Assembly (NCBI RefSeq): GCF_001879715.1
Contig: NZ_MNBW01000006.1
Coordinates: forward strand, 62,001-126,000
Origin: Nioella nitratireducens
Lineage (GTDB): Bacteria; Pseudomonadota; Alphaproteobacteria; Rhodobacterales; Rhodobacteraceae
Direction of reading: 5' to 3'
DNA: 64,000 bases
Shown here: positions 1 through 7,787 of the stretch, one piece after another
Numbering within the stretch: position 1 is the stretch's first letter
Layout of the letters: the number at the start of each line of letters is the position of its first letter
Position numbers and translations under genes: made by a program
The notes under the pieces: generated by a model
The model's input: only the letters and a program-made list of their open reading frames with translations
What the model was told of the DNA's origin: nothing
Database searches by the model: none

Positions 1-872
1 ACCGTCAAGCCGGTTCCGCCCGCCAGCATCACTGGCCGGTCTCCGGTGCGGTCCAGCAGGCGCGGCAGCCCGATCGCCACCGCCATCGAGCCAAGGCCGA
101 AGGCGGCCATGGCCAGCGCCACGTCGCCCTCATCCCCGCCAAACGGCCCTCGCACCAGCACCACTGTATCGACCAGCACGAAGGCGATGACGCTCGACAC
201 CGCCATGTTGAGCGCCAGCAATCCCCGCAGACGCGGCGTGGCAAGGTAAATTTGCACCCCACGGGTCAGGCGGTCGCGGAACCGGCGCTGCCGGGTCGTG
301 GCGCGCGGCGGCAGCGGGGCCGACAGGATCAGCAAGGCCGAGCCGAGAAAGCCGACGACCGTCCCCACGAACAGCGTGTTATAGCTCATTACCATCAGCA
401 GCAGCCCGGCCAGCGTCGGGCTGAGCAGGTTTTCCAGATCATAAGCCAGCCGCGACAGGGACAGGGCGTTGGTATAATCCCGCTCCTTCGGCAGCACGTC
501 GGGAATCAGTGCCTGAAAGGCCGGGGTGAAACTGGCCGAGGCGGCCTGAAGCACGAAGATCAGAACATAGACCTGCCAGATTGCGTCGATGAAGGGCAGG
601 GCCAGCGCCACGGCGGCGCGGATCAGGTCGGCCCCCACCAGAACCGCCTTGCGCGGCAGGTGCGAAAACAGTGCCGCCGCCAGCGGCGACAGCCCGACAT
701 AGGCCACCATCTTGATCGTCAGCGCTGTGCCCAGAACCGTCCCCGCCCGGTCGCCCGCAAGGTCATAGGCCAGCAGTGCCAATGCGACGGTCAACAGGCC
801 GGTGCCCACCAGCGCCACGCCTTGGGCGGCGAAAAGCCGGATAAACACGGGATGGCGCAGGATGCTCAGCAT
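1..872 (-). CDS. MFS transporter, 3' end beyond the window
   Basis: A major facilitator superfamily efflux-type transporter of the inner membrane; the substrate cannot be told. The first 290 codons are visible and the gene runs off the left edge. The translated start reads MLSILRHPVFIRLFAAQGVA, followed by alternating hydrophobic helices, a basic loop after helix 2 (HLPRKAVLVGADL) and an acidic/basic mid-loop, which is the usual MFS pattern. The ATG at 872 is preceded by GGAGACC at good spacing. It lies upstream of and apart from the quinone oxidoreductase gene, so co-transcription is uncertain. A perfect 8-bp palindrome (922-940) lies between the two genes. Confidence 0.8.
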   Translation of the reverse strand, partial: MLSILRHPVFIRLFAAQGVALVGTGLLTVALALLAYDLAGDRAGTVLGTALTIKMVAYVGLSPLAAALFSHLPRKAVLVGADLIRAAVALALPFIDAIWQVYVLIFVLQAASASFTPAFQALIPDVLPKERDYTNALSLSRLAYDLENLLSPTLAGLLLMVMSYNTLFVGTVVGFLGSALLILSAPLPPRATTRQRRFRDRLTRGVQIYLATPRLRGLLALNMAVSSVIAFVLVDTVVLVRGPFGGDEGDVALAMAAFGLGSMAVAIGLPRLLDRTGDRPVMLAGGTGLT

Positions 873-946
873 GGGGTCTCCTCGGGGTGTCGTGCCATGG
901 TCCCCGCGAGTCGGGGCCGCGTCGCCGCCTTTGGCGGCGAAACCTG

Positions 947-1936
947 TCAGCGCACCTTCAGGACGATCTTGCCGATATGGGTCGAGCCTTCCATCCGGGC
1001 ATGGGCCTTGGCGGCGTCTTCCAGCGGGAACTCGGAATCCATCACCGGGCCAAGTTTGCCAGCCTCCAACAGGGGCCAGACGTTTTGCGCCAGCTCTGCG
1101 GCAATGCGCGCTTTGGCGTCAACACTTTGGGGGCGCAGGGTCGAGCCGGTCATGGTCAACCGACGCGTCATCAGCGGCGCGAAATTCACCTCGGCCTTGG
1201 GGCCTTGCAGGAAGGCGATCTGCACCAGGCGTCCGTCCTCGGCCAGCGCCGCGAGGTTGCGGGGAATATAGGGCCCGCCGACCATGTCGAGGATCAGGTC
1301 GGCCCCACCTTCGGATGTCATCACCTCGACGAAGTCCTCATCGCGGTAGTTGATCGCCCGCTCCGCGCCCAGATCGACGCAGGCGGCGCATTTGTCGGCG
1401 GACCCCGCGGTGGCAAAGACCCGTGCGCCGAATTCCCGCGCCAGTTGGATCGCCGTGGTTCCGATACCGGAGGACCCGCCATGGACGAGGAACCGCTCGC
1501 CCGCGCGCAAGCCCCCGCGCATGAAGACATTGGACCAGACGGTGAAATAGGTCTCGCACAGCGCCGCGGCGCGGTCCATCGCCATGCCCTCGGGCACCGG
1601 CAGCGCATGATCGGCGAAGGTCAGAACGTAGTCGGCATAACCACCGCCGGGCAACAGCGCCGTCACCTTGTCGCCAACCTGCCAGCGTGACACGCCCGGC
1701 CCAACGGCGGCGACGGTCCCCGCCGCCTCCAGTCCCGGCAGGGGCGAGGCATCGGGCGGCGGGGCATACATGCCCGCGCGTTGCAACGCGTCGGGGCGGT
1801 TCACCCCGGCATAGTCCACCGCGATCAGGATCTGGCCCGCGCCGGGCATGGGCACGGGCACCTCGACCGGGCGCAGAACCTCGGGGCCGCCGGGTTTGCT
1901 GATTTCCACGGCGCGCATGGTGTCGGGAACGGTCAT
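947..1936 (-). CDS. NAD(P)H:quinone oxidoreductase, zinc-independent MDR family
   Basis: A 329-residue medium-chain dehydrogenase/reductase of the quinone oxidoreductase (QOR/PIG3) type, which reduces quinones or enones with NADPH in the cytoplasm. The N-terminal GroES-like half contains GVNRPDALQRAG. The nucleotide-binding segment HGGSSGIGTTAIQLA is seen near residue 155, and the C-terminus ends in HIGKIVLKV. The structural and catalytic zinc cysteines of alcohol dehydrogenases are missing, as in QOR. The ATG at 1936 follows the COQ9-like gene by three bases (TGAGTCATG), so the two are very probably translated from one mRNA. The true substrate is unknown. Confidence 0.88.
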   Translation of the reverse strand: MTVPDTMRAVEISKPGGPEVLRPVEVPVPMPGAGQILIAVDYAGVNRPDALQRAGMYAPPPDASPLPGLEAAGTVAAVGPGVSRWQVGDKVTALLPGGGYADYVLTFADHALPVPEGMAMDRAAALCETYFTVWSNVFMRGGLRAGERFLVHGGSSGIGTTAIQLAREFGARVFATAGSADKCAACVDLGAERAINYRDEDFVEVMTSEGGADLILDMVGGPYIPRNLAALAEDGRLVQIAFLQGPKAEVNFAPLMTRRLTMTGSTLRPQSVDAKARIAAELAQNVWPLLEAGKLGPVMDSEFPLEDAAKAHARMEGSTHIGKIVLKVR

Positions 1937-1939
1937 GAC

Positions 1940-2641
1940 TCAGAAATCCTCTTGCCTTTTCGGGGTGCCCCAATGTCCGGGCATGTCGGCCATGGCGCCG
2001 GAGCGAGGCGGTTTGATGTGGCCGAGCAGCCAGTTCGGCCCGGCCATCAGGGGTTTCAGCAGCGGGCTCTTGTTGACCTGTGCCTTGAATTTCTCGAACC
2101 GCATCACGTCCTCGATCCGGCGATCGAGAAAGGCCCATGTCGCCGCGTGCCCCTCGGAATGATCACCAAGCCAGTAGAGCACGACCGAGGAATATACACC
2201 CGACAGCGTCATGCGCTTGGTATACCAGTTGTGATCGTCCGAGGTGTCGCCAATCGTTGTCCAGATCGCGTCGGCTGTTTCCCACAGCGCCCGCGCGCCG
2301 TCGCCTGCATGGATCGGCAGGGCAAAGAGCGTGGTGCCGCGCCGCACGGCTTCCTTGTCCATCTCCATCAATTCCAGCCGGGTGCGAATCGCATGGGTGA
2401 TTTTCTCGCGGATCTTCAGGCCCGCCAGAACCTCGGGCGTCAGGGCCGCCACCATGGCCGCATCGCCCCGCCGGTGAAAGGCCACCGCCAGATCGACCGG
2501 GCCGCGCGGGAACAACGCACGCACGGCGGCCTCATCGGTGCCGGTATCGCAAACCGCGGCTTTCAGAGTGGCATCTGACCAGCCGTCGAAGACGACATGG
2601 ATCAGGGCAGCATCGAGGATTTGGTCCTTCAGGTCTTGCAT
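1940..2641 (-). CDS. COQ9 family protein
   Basis: A 233-residue protein of the COQ9/RpsU-divergent family, a TetR-like fold that in eukaryotes binds lipids and helps COQ7 in ubiquinone synthesis. The bacterial role is inferred only. The N-terminal half looks like a TetR helix-turn-helix region (ILDAALIHVVFDGWSDATLK). The C-terminal half carries the family's Trp-rich segment with WTTIGDTSDDHNWYTKRMTL. The ATG at 2641 was chosen because AAGGAGACC precedes it, rather than an in-frame ATG 13 codons earlier. It is divergent from rpsU, an arrangement common in Rhodobacterales, and is followed three bases later by the quinone oxidoreductase gene, which fits a quinone-related operon. Confidence 0.87.
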   Translation of the reverse strand: MQDLKDQILDAALIHVVFDGWSDATLKAAVCDTGTDEAAVRALFPRGPVDLAVAFHRRGDAAMVAALTPEVLAGLKIREKITHAIRTRLELMEMDKEAVRRGTTLFALPIHAGDGARALWETADAIWTTIGDTSDDHNWYTKRMTLSGVYSSVVLYWLGDHSEGHAATWAFLDRRIEDVMRFEKFKAQVNKSPLLKPLMAGPNWLLGHIKPPRSGAMADMPGHWGTPKRQEDF

Positions 2642-2703
2642 CGGGGTCTCCTTTCGGGACGCTGTGCGGATGCTGGACATATAGCCGGGCCTTTGCTATA
2701 GCG

Positions 2704-2755
2704 CCACCTCCTGCAAATTCTTGCAACTCAAACTTAGAAAGGTGGTGAAAACCAC
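2704..2755 (+). promoter_or_regulatory. rpsU leader with two mutually exclusive hairpins at the ribosome binding site
   Basis: CCACCT (2704-2709) is complementary to AGGTGG (2740-2745), which is the Shine-Dalgarno sequence of rpsU. The same GGTGG can instead pair locally as GTGGT-GAAA-ACCAC (2742-2755), a GNRA-type tetraloop hairpin ending exactly at the start codon. Both pairings are seen in the sequence; control of translation by switching between them is inference. Confidence 0.4.
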
Positions 2756-2962
2756 ATGCAGGTTAGCGTTCGTGACAACAATGTCGATCAGGCCCTTCGG
2801 GCTCTGAAGAAAAAGCTGCAGCGTGAGGGTGTTTTTCGTGAGATGAAGCTCAAGCAGCATTACGAAAAACCGTCCGAGAAAAAAGCGCGTGAGAAGGCCG
2901 AAGCAATTCGCCGTGCTCGCAAACTGGCTCGGAAGAAAGCGCAGCGCGAAGGGATGCTCTAA
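2756..2962 (+). CDS. rpsU: 30S ribosomal protein S21
   Basis: The 68-residue small-subunit protein S21, which sits near the anti-Shine-Dalgarno end of 16S rRNA and helps initiation. The sequence begins [20 protein letters not shown], has the typical R/K-rich C-terminal helix ([20 protein letters not shown]) and full family length. The ATG is preceded by AGGTGG. It is transcribed alone, divergent from the COQ9-like gene, and a terminator-like hairpin follows about 50 bases downstream. The leader can fold over the ribosome binding site. Confidence 0.98.
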   Translation: MQVSVRDNNVDQALRALKKKLQREGVFREMKLKQHYEKPSEKKAREKAEAIRRARKLARKKAQREGML

Positions 2963-3012
2963 GCACCTTTCAGGCTTTGCGAACCAAAGGGTGGCTTGCT
3001 GCCCGAAAAGAC

Positions 3013-3047
3013 GCCCCCGCGCCGCCCGGCCCGGGGGTATTTTTTTG
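3013..3047 (+). terminator. Rho-independent terminator after rpsU
   Basis: CCCCCG pairs with CGGGGG across a long GC-rich loop and is followed at once by TATTTTTTT. Position and T-run fit an intrinsic terminator for rpsU. Confidence 0.6.
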
Positions 3048-3116
3048 CCCGCTTGCCACACCGCCCCTGCGCCAGTCAGACTTGTTGTGGGCCGAAGTGG
3101 CGCGAAGGGGCGAGGT

Positions 3117-3509
3117 ATGGACAAGGTCGAGGGCGGGTGCCTGTGCGGCGATGTGCGGGTGGTGGCAACGGGGCGGCCCTACCGGGTGGGGCTGTGCCAT
3201 TGCCTTGATTGTCGCAAGCATCACGGCGCCCTGTTCTACGCGGCGGCGGTGTTTCCCGGTGGCGCGGTGCAGGTCACGGGCGCGACACAGTCCTACGAGG
3301 GGCGGCATTTCTGCCCGCGCTGCGGGTCATCGGTCTTTGCGTGCAGCGATGATGAGGTAGAGCTGCATCTGGGCGCGCTGGATGAACCGGACAGGTTCCG
3401 TCCGACCTATGAAAACTGGATGCTCCGTCGCGAGGCTTGGTTGCCGGCGTTCCCGCTGGCCCGGCATTTTCCGCAAGACAGACAGGGCGGGGGCCGCTCG
3501 GAGGACTGA
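3117..3509 (+). CDS. GFA family protein (CENP-V/Gfa zinc fold)
   Basis: A 130-residue protein of the glutathione-dependent formaldehyde-activating (GFA) family, a small zinc-binding beta fold. Cysteines are in the family positions: CLCG at residues 8-11, CHCLDC at 27-32 and CPRCG near 64. Family members were first linked to glutathione-formaldehyde condensation, but most have no proven activity, so no reaction is assigned. The reading frame is open further upstream. The ATG at 3117 was chosen because MDKVEGGCLCGDV is the usual family start and the longer version has no homology-like features. It stands alone between the rpsU terminator and the convergent lipoprotein gene. Confidence 0.88.
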   Translation: MDKVEGGCLCGDVRVVATGRPYRVGLCHCLDCRKHHGALFYAAAVFPGGAVQVTGATQSYEGRHFCPRCGSSVFACSDDEVELHLGALDEPDRFRPTYENWMLRREAWLPAFPLARHFPQDRQGGGRSED

Positions 3510-3581
3510 CGCTACACTCCAGCACAAGAAAACCCCCGCCGATTGGCGAGGGTGCCGGGATTTCACGATCGTGACCTTGGC

Positions 3582-4229
3582 TCAGGTGCCGCCGGTGATT
3601 TGGGCTGCGCGTTGCTGGCGCAGTTCGGTTGCGGCCTGACGGGCCAGAATCTCGGTATTGTTGTCCGAGTCGTCATCGTAAATCTCTCGGGTCTGAACCC
3701 CCGCCAACGTGGCGAAGTTTTCCATCGTCCGAACCGGGAAATAGGACCGGCTGAAATCGTCGTCCCAGCCCGGCACCTGGCTGAGGATCGTGGAAATCGA
3801 CAGCGAGCATTGCGCCTTGGGCACGGCGCCGTATTCCTGCACGGCGCGGGACAGTTGTGCCGCGACCTCGGGCGTGACCTCCAGCCGCTGCGCCACCACG
3901 TGATAGGTCGAGCGGGCGTGGTAGTCGATGTAGAAATCCAGAAGCTGCGGCGACATGCCGAAGAACACGTCGTTGCGCTCGGGCGCAGCAGGGTTGCGCC
4001 AGGTTCCCGCCGGGTCGAACAGCAGACGCTGCGCCCCGTCAATCATCAGCGCCGAATGCCCCCCCGCGCCAGAGCGGTTCGAGATCATCGTATAGAGCGT
4101 GATGGTGGGCGCACCTGTGGGTTCGTAGCGGGCGCGCGCCACGGCCTCATCCGGGGCCCAAACCGGTTCGGCCCCGCAGGCGGCAAGCCCGAGGAGAAGC
4201 CCAAGGGCAAGGAGCGCGCGCCGAACCAT
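3582..4229 (-). CDS. Putative lipoprotein, possibly a permuted papain-like (NlpC/P60 superfamily) hydrolase
   Basis: A 215-residue exported lipoprotein. The start MVRRALLALGLLLGLAACG is a typical signal peptide with lipobox LAAC, giving a lipid-anchored Cys at about residue 18. The mature part has a GAGGHSALMIDGAQ segment and, later, AQCSLSISTILSQ. A His in a strand followed much later by a Cys at a helix start is the order seen in circularly permuted papain-like enzymes such as the YiiX and DUF4105 families. That assignment is inference from motif order only. Its ATG overlaps the stop of the cox subunit IV gene (TAATG), so the two are translationally coupled. The family name is not recognised. 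Confidence 0.7.
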   Translation of the reverse strand: MVRRALLALGLLLGLAACGAEPVWAPDEAVARARYEPTGAPTITLYTMISNRSGAGGHSALMIDGAQRLLFDPAGTWRNPAAPERNDVFFGMSPQLLDFYIDYHARSTYHVVAQRLEVTPEVAAQLSRAVQEYGAVPKAQCSLSISTILSQVPGWDDDFSRSYFPVRTMENFATLAGVQTREIYDDDSDNNTEILARQAATELRQQRAAQITGGT

Positions 4230-4369
4230 TATTGGAAGAACAGCGCCAGGATCACCACCACCAGAAGGCAGAAGATGATCCCGTTGGTCAGAAACTTCAC
4301 GAAGCCGTTGAAGGTTCCTTCCTGCTGGTGAATGTCCATTTCGCCGTGCTTGTGGGTGTGTTCAGCCAT
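4229..4369 (-). CDS. aa3-type cytochrome c oxidase subunit IV
   Basis: A 46-residue one-helix membrane protein with a charged, His-rich N-terminus (MAEHTHKHGEMDIHQQE), then GTFNGFVKFLTNG and a hydrophobic helix ending ALFFQ. This matches the bacterial aa3 oxidase subunit IV family (COX4_pro_2), whose members of about 45-50 residues share the HGEMDI...F.GF.KW/F pattern and pack against subunit I of the oxidase. The gene was read by translating the minus strand directly. The stop TAA overlaps the ATG of the lipoprotein gene. The rest of the aa3 operon is not in this window, which is usual for this subunit. Confidence 0.85.
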   Translation of the reverse strand: MAEHTHKHGEMDIHQQEGTFNGFVKFLTNGIIFCLLVVVILALFFQ

Positions 4370-4464
4370 GGATCGGGGTCCCTCATGTCGTCCTGTTGAA
4401 TGCGTCGCGATTCGAATTAGCCCAATTCGCCGCGTCTGTCACGGTCCGCAAAGCGCCGCAGTGC

Positions 4465-4965
4465 CTAGCTGTTGCCGTTGGACCCCGGTTCGGGTTCGGC
4501 CTCGGGGGGCGTGTCCCCCAGATCTGCGGCCAATTGAAAGCCGATGCGGTGCGCGGGCTGATCCGGCAGACGCGGCAGTGCGCGCAGGGCCACGTTCAAT
4601 TGGCTGACATGCTGGATCAACTGGGTTTTGAGCCCCGAGCCATCACTGCCATAGAAGGTCAGGATATCCGGGGCGAAGAATCCCATCCCCTCGATCCGGA
4701 TCACGCCCGTGTCGGAGCCGGCAAAGCCCATGGCGACCTCGTGCTCGGAATCGAGCTGTTCCTCGAAATTCTTGATATAGAGGATGATCCGCTCATAGGC
4801 CCATTCCGCCGGGGATTTTTCCTCTATCGGCTTTTCCTGAACCTTCGCGGGCAGGGGCATTTCCTCGGGGGTGGGGCGGGCACCGGGATCGCAATGCACC
4901 ACCCGCGCCTGCGGCAGGGCGGCGTTTTCCATCGCCTCGGCCGATGTCTGGATGTCGTTGGTCAT
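4465..4965 (-). CDS. DUF6173-like conserved protein
   Basis: A 166-residue soluble protein without signal peptide or membrane helix. The central segment (WAYERIILYIKNFEEQL followed by EVAMGFAGSDTGVIRIEGMG) looks like the DUF6173 family known from Rhodobacterales; its function is unknown. N- and C-terminal tails are Pro/Glu-rich and probably disordered (PEAEPEPGSNGNS). The ATG at 4965 overlaps the stop of the metallo-hydrolase gene as ATGA and was preferred to an in-frame ATG 9 codons upstream that would overlap the neighbour more deeply. It is the third gene of the overlapping acyl-CoA dehydrogenase operon. Confidence 0.72.
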   Translation of the reverse strand: MTNDIQTSAEAMENAALPQARVVHCDPGARPTPEEMPLPAKVQEKPIEEKSPAEWAYERIILYIKNFEEQLDSEHEVAMGFAGSDTGVIRIEGMGFFAPDILTFYGSDGSGLKTQLIQHVSQLNVALRALPRLPDQPAHRIGFQLAADLGDTPPEAEPEPGSNGNS

Positions 4966-5990
4966 GTCCCGTCCGTAAGTTGCCAAAGCCACGCGCCGTC
5001 ATCGCGTTTTTCGCGCGTGACCTCGCCCAGGGCAAGCAAATGGTTGAGATGCGCCACCGCCTCGACCATGGCGAGGCCATAGGTGCCTTCGCCGATCTCT
5101 CGCTTGAACAGGGGTTTGAAGCAGTCGGTGGCGACGCGCGGGCGATCAAGGTGATCACGCAGACGTGACAGCGCGCCGTGGTGGTTCTCGATCAATTGGT
5201 GCAGCCGGTCGGGCAGGCCGGTGAAGGGCAGCTTGTGGCCGGGCAGCACAAGCTGGTCGGCGCGGGCATAGCGCGCGAGGTGGCTACAGCTTTCGATCCA
5301 GTCGGTCACGGGGTCGGCCGCGGGTTCGGTCGCGTAAACGCCCAGATTGGGCGAGATCGACGGCAAGAGCTGATCGCCGCCAAGCACGAGCGGTGCGTCC
5401 CGGCACCACAGGGTGGCATGTTCCGGCGCATGGCCGTGGCCGATCCGCACCTCCCAATCGCGGCCGCCGATGGGCAGCACGTCGCCCTCGCGGATGCGGG
5501 TATACCCAAGCGGCATCGGCGCCACGACATCGGCGAAGTTGAACGGTTTTTCAAACCGCCTCTTGGCGTAAATTTCGGCGTCCATCCCCGCTGCTCGCCA
5601 AAAGGCCAGGGTTTCCTCGGTCGGGGCCTCTTGCTCGTCCAGGACCAGCATTCGCGCCATCAGCCACGCGGTGCGGGTGGTGACCAGCTCGGCCCCGTTT
5701 TCCTGAAACCAGCCGGCAAGGCCGACATGGTCGGGGTGGTGGTGGGTCACGATCACGCGGGTGACGGGCAGCCCTTGCAGCGGCCCGGCCAGCGCGGTTG
5801 TCCAGATGTCGCGCGCTTTGCGGCTGTCAAAGCCGGTATCGACGATGGTCCAGCCCGCGCCATCGCGCAATGCAAAGACATTGACGTGATCGAGCGCCAT
5901 CGGCAGCGGAAAGCGCAGCCACAGGATGCCCTCGGCGACCTCGATCGCGTCGCCGGGGGCGGGGGGTGTTTCGAACGGGTAGCGGATCAC
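4962..5990 (-). CDS. MBL-fold metallo-hydrolase
   Basis: A 342-residue metallo-beta-lactamase fold hydrolase. The binuclear zinc motif HxHxDH appears as THHHPDHVG near residue 90, a further ligand His in IGHGHAPEHA, and the conserved Asp in VLGGDQLLPSISPN. The C-terminal part has the extra helical region typical of the glyoxalase II/LACTB2-like branch. The physiological substrate, a thioester or ester, is unknown. The start is GTG at 5990, overlapping the stop of the acyl-CoA dehydrogenase gene (GTGA). Such tight coupling suggests hydrolysis of a product or by-product of the dehydrogenase, which is inference. Confidence 0.88.
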   Translation of the reverse strand: MIRYPFETPPAPGDAIEVAEGILWLRFPLPMALDHVNVFALRDGAGWTIVDTGFDSRKARDIWTTALAGPLQGLPVTRVIVTHHHPDHVGLAGWFQENGAELVTTRTAWLMARMLVLDEQEAPTEETLAFWRAAGMDAEIYAKRRFEKPFNFADVVAPMPLGYTRIREGDVLPIGGRDWEVRIGHGHAPEHATLWCRDAPLVLGGDQLLPSISPNLGVYATEPAADPVTDWIESCSHLARYARADQLVLPGHKLPFTGLPDRLHQLIENHHGALSRLRDHLDRPRVATDCFKPLFKREIGEGTYGLAMVEAVAHLNHLLALGEVTREKRDDGAWLWQLTDGT

Positions 5991-7684
5991 GCCGCGAACT
6001 CGTCGGCGCTGAGGGCATATAGGTCGTCCGCCCCGGTCAGCGCCTGCGTCAAAAGCCCGTGCGCTTCTGGCAGCAGACGTCCAAGGAAGAACGTCGCCAG
6101 CTTGCTGCGCGGTCCGGTCCCGCCCTCTGCCAGGGCGGCCTTGAGGTGATAGTGCCCGCCAAGCACGCGCGCCACGGCCATCAGGTAGGGCACGGCCCCG
6201 GCAAAGCGGTCGTTCATCTCCATGCCCACAAGCGTTTCCGTCGCTTGGCGCAGGGCGGTGGAGCCTGTCGCCAGCCCGGCATGGTCGCCTGCCGTCGCGG
6301 TTGCATCGACCTCATCGAGCAGGGCGGCCATCGCGGCCCCGCCATCCATCATCTTGCGTGCGACAAGGTCCATCGCCTGAATGCCGTTCGTGCCCTCGTA
6401 GATCGCGGTCACGCGCACGTCGCGCAGATATTGCGCCGCGCCGGTTTCCTCGATGAAGCCCATGCCACCATGCACCTGGATGCCAAGCTGGCTGACGGCG
6501 ATCCCGGTTTCGGTCCCATAGGCCTTGGTCACCGGGGTCAGCAGCGCCGCCCGCGCCGTCCACGCGTCGTCGCCGGTCGCCTTGGCCATGTCGATCGACA
6601 GGGCGTTGTCGAGGGCGATGGCGCGGGCGGCGAAGATCTCTGCCTTCATCTGCATCAGCATCCGGCGCACATCGGCGTGGTCGAGGATCGTTCCGGTGCC
6701 ACCCTCGACCGGGCTGCGGCCCTGCTTGCGCTCAGTCGCGTAGGCCAGCGCGTGCTGATAGGCGCCTTCGGCGGCGCACAGCCCCTGCACGCCAACGCCG
6801 AGCCGCGCGTTGTTCATCATGGTAAACATTGCCGCCATCCCGCCATGCGGTTTGCCGATCATCCAGCCGGTGGCGCCATCATACTGCATCACGGCAGTGG
6901 GCGAGCCATGCAGGCCCATCTTGTGCTCAAGGCTGACGACGCTCAGGCTGTTGCGCGCGCCCGGTTCGCCGTTTTCATCGGGAATGAGTTTCGGCACCAT
7001 GAACAGGCTGATGCCCTTGGTTCCCGGCGCACCATCGGGCAGCCGCGCCAGCACGAGGTGGCAGACATTGCCTGAAAAATCGTTGTCGCCCCAGGAAATG
7101 TAGATCTTTTGCCCCGTGATCGCATAGGTGCCATCGCCATTAGGCTCTGCCTTGGTGCGCAGCGCGCCCACGTCAGAGCCCGCCTGCGCCTCGGTCAGGT
7201 TCATGGTGCCACACCACTCGCCCGAAATCAGCTTGGGCAGGTAGAGCGCCTTCAACTCGTCGCTGGCGTGATGTTCCAGCGCCTCGATCTGGCCCTGCGT
7301 CATCAGCGGGTTCAGTTGCAGCGACAGGCAGGCCGAGCCGATCATCTCGTTCACCGCCGTCGTCACCGTCATCGGCAGGCCAAGCCCGCCATAGCCCGGG
7401 TCCGCCGACATGCCGACATAGCCGCCCTCTGCAATCGCCTTGTAGCCGTCGGCAAAGCCCGGAGAGGTACGCACGACACCGTTTTCCAGATAGGCCCCGT
7501 GCGCGTCTCCGCCCCGGTTCAGGGGGGCCAGCACGGTTTCGGCCATCTTGCCCGCCTCGGTCAGGATCGCGGTGACCATGTCGGGGCTGGCCTCGGCGAA
7601 GGTGTCGGTCGCCGAAACGCGGTCGAAGCCGACGATATGGCTCATCAGGAAGTCGAACTCGGATACGGGGGCGGTGTAGGGCAT
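5987..7684 (-). CDS. Acyl-CoA dehydrogenase, long DmdC-like family
   Basis: A 565-residue FAD acyl-CoA dehydrogenase with the extra C-terminal domain of the AcdB/DmdC branch, about 590 residues long. This branch includes 3-(methylthio)propanoyl-CoA dehydrogenase of DMSP breakdown, but also general fatty-acid enzymes. Seen: MNLTEAQAGSDVGALRTKA and YAITGQKIYISWGD (FAD/substrate site), GIQVHGGMGFIEETGAAQ, and YEGTNGIQAMDLV with the expected catalytic Glu. The ATG at 7684 follows AAGGAGGAGTGACC, a strong ribosome site; an upstream in-frame ATG lacks one. It is first in an overlapping three-gene operon and divergent from tsaC. Substrate chain type is unknown. Confidence 0.9.
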   Translation of the reverse strand: MPYTAPVSEFDFLMSHIVGFDRVSATDTFAEASPDMVTAILTEAGKMAETVLAPLNRGGDAHGAYLENGVVRTSPGFADGYKAIAEGGYVGMSADPGYGGLGLPMTVTTAVNEMIGSACLSLQLNPLMTQGQIEALEHHASDELKALYLPKLISGEWCGTMNLTEAQAGSDVGALRTKAEPNGDGTYAITGQKIYISWGDNDFSGNVCHLVLARLPDGAPGTKGISLFMVPKLIPDENGEPGARNSLSVVSLEHKMGLHGSPTAVMQYDGATGWMIGKPHGGMAAMFTMMNNARLGVGVQGLCAAEGAYQHALAYATERKQGRSPVEGGTGTILDHADVRRMLMQMKAEIFAARAIALDNALSIDMAKATGDDAWTARAALLTPVTKAYGTETGIAVSQLGIQVHGGMGFIEETGAAQYLRDVRVTAIYEGTNGIQAMDLVARKMMDGGAAMAALLDEVDATATAGDHAGLATGSTALRQATETLVGMEMNDRFAGAVPYLMAVARVLGGHYHLKAALAEGGTGPRSKLATFFLGRLLPEAHGLLTQALTGADDLYALSADEFAA

Positions 7685-7787
7685 GGTCACTCCTCCTTGG
7701 CATGGCGCGCCGCGCGCGCTATGGGCCTGTCTCTGAGGCAGATATTTTGCGATATCGCCCCCGATCAACAGAAACGTTACGTCGCTC

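Noticed and set aside
922-940. Perfect 8-bp palindrome TCGCCGCC-TTT-GGCGGCGA after the quinone oxidoreductase gene as terminator
   Set aside because: There is no T-run after the stem on the strand of the gene, so it is kept only as a hairpin, not called as terminator.
4395-4440. tRNA-like GATTCGAATTAG segment
   Set aside because: The T-arm-like bases are not followed by an acceptor stem or CCA, and no anticodon or D arm can be drawn upstream.
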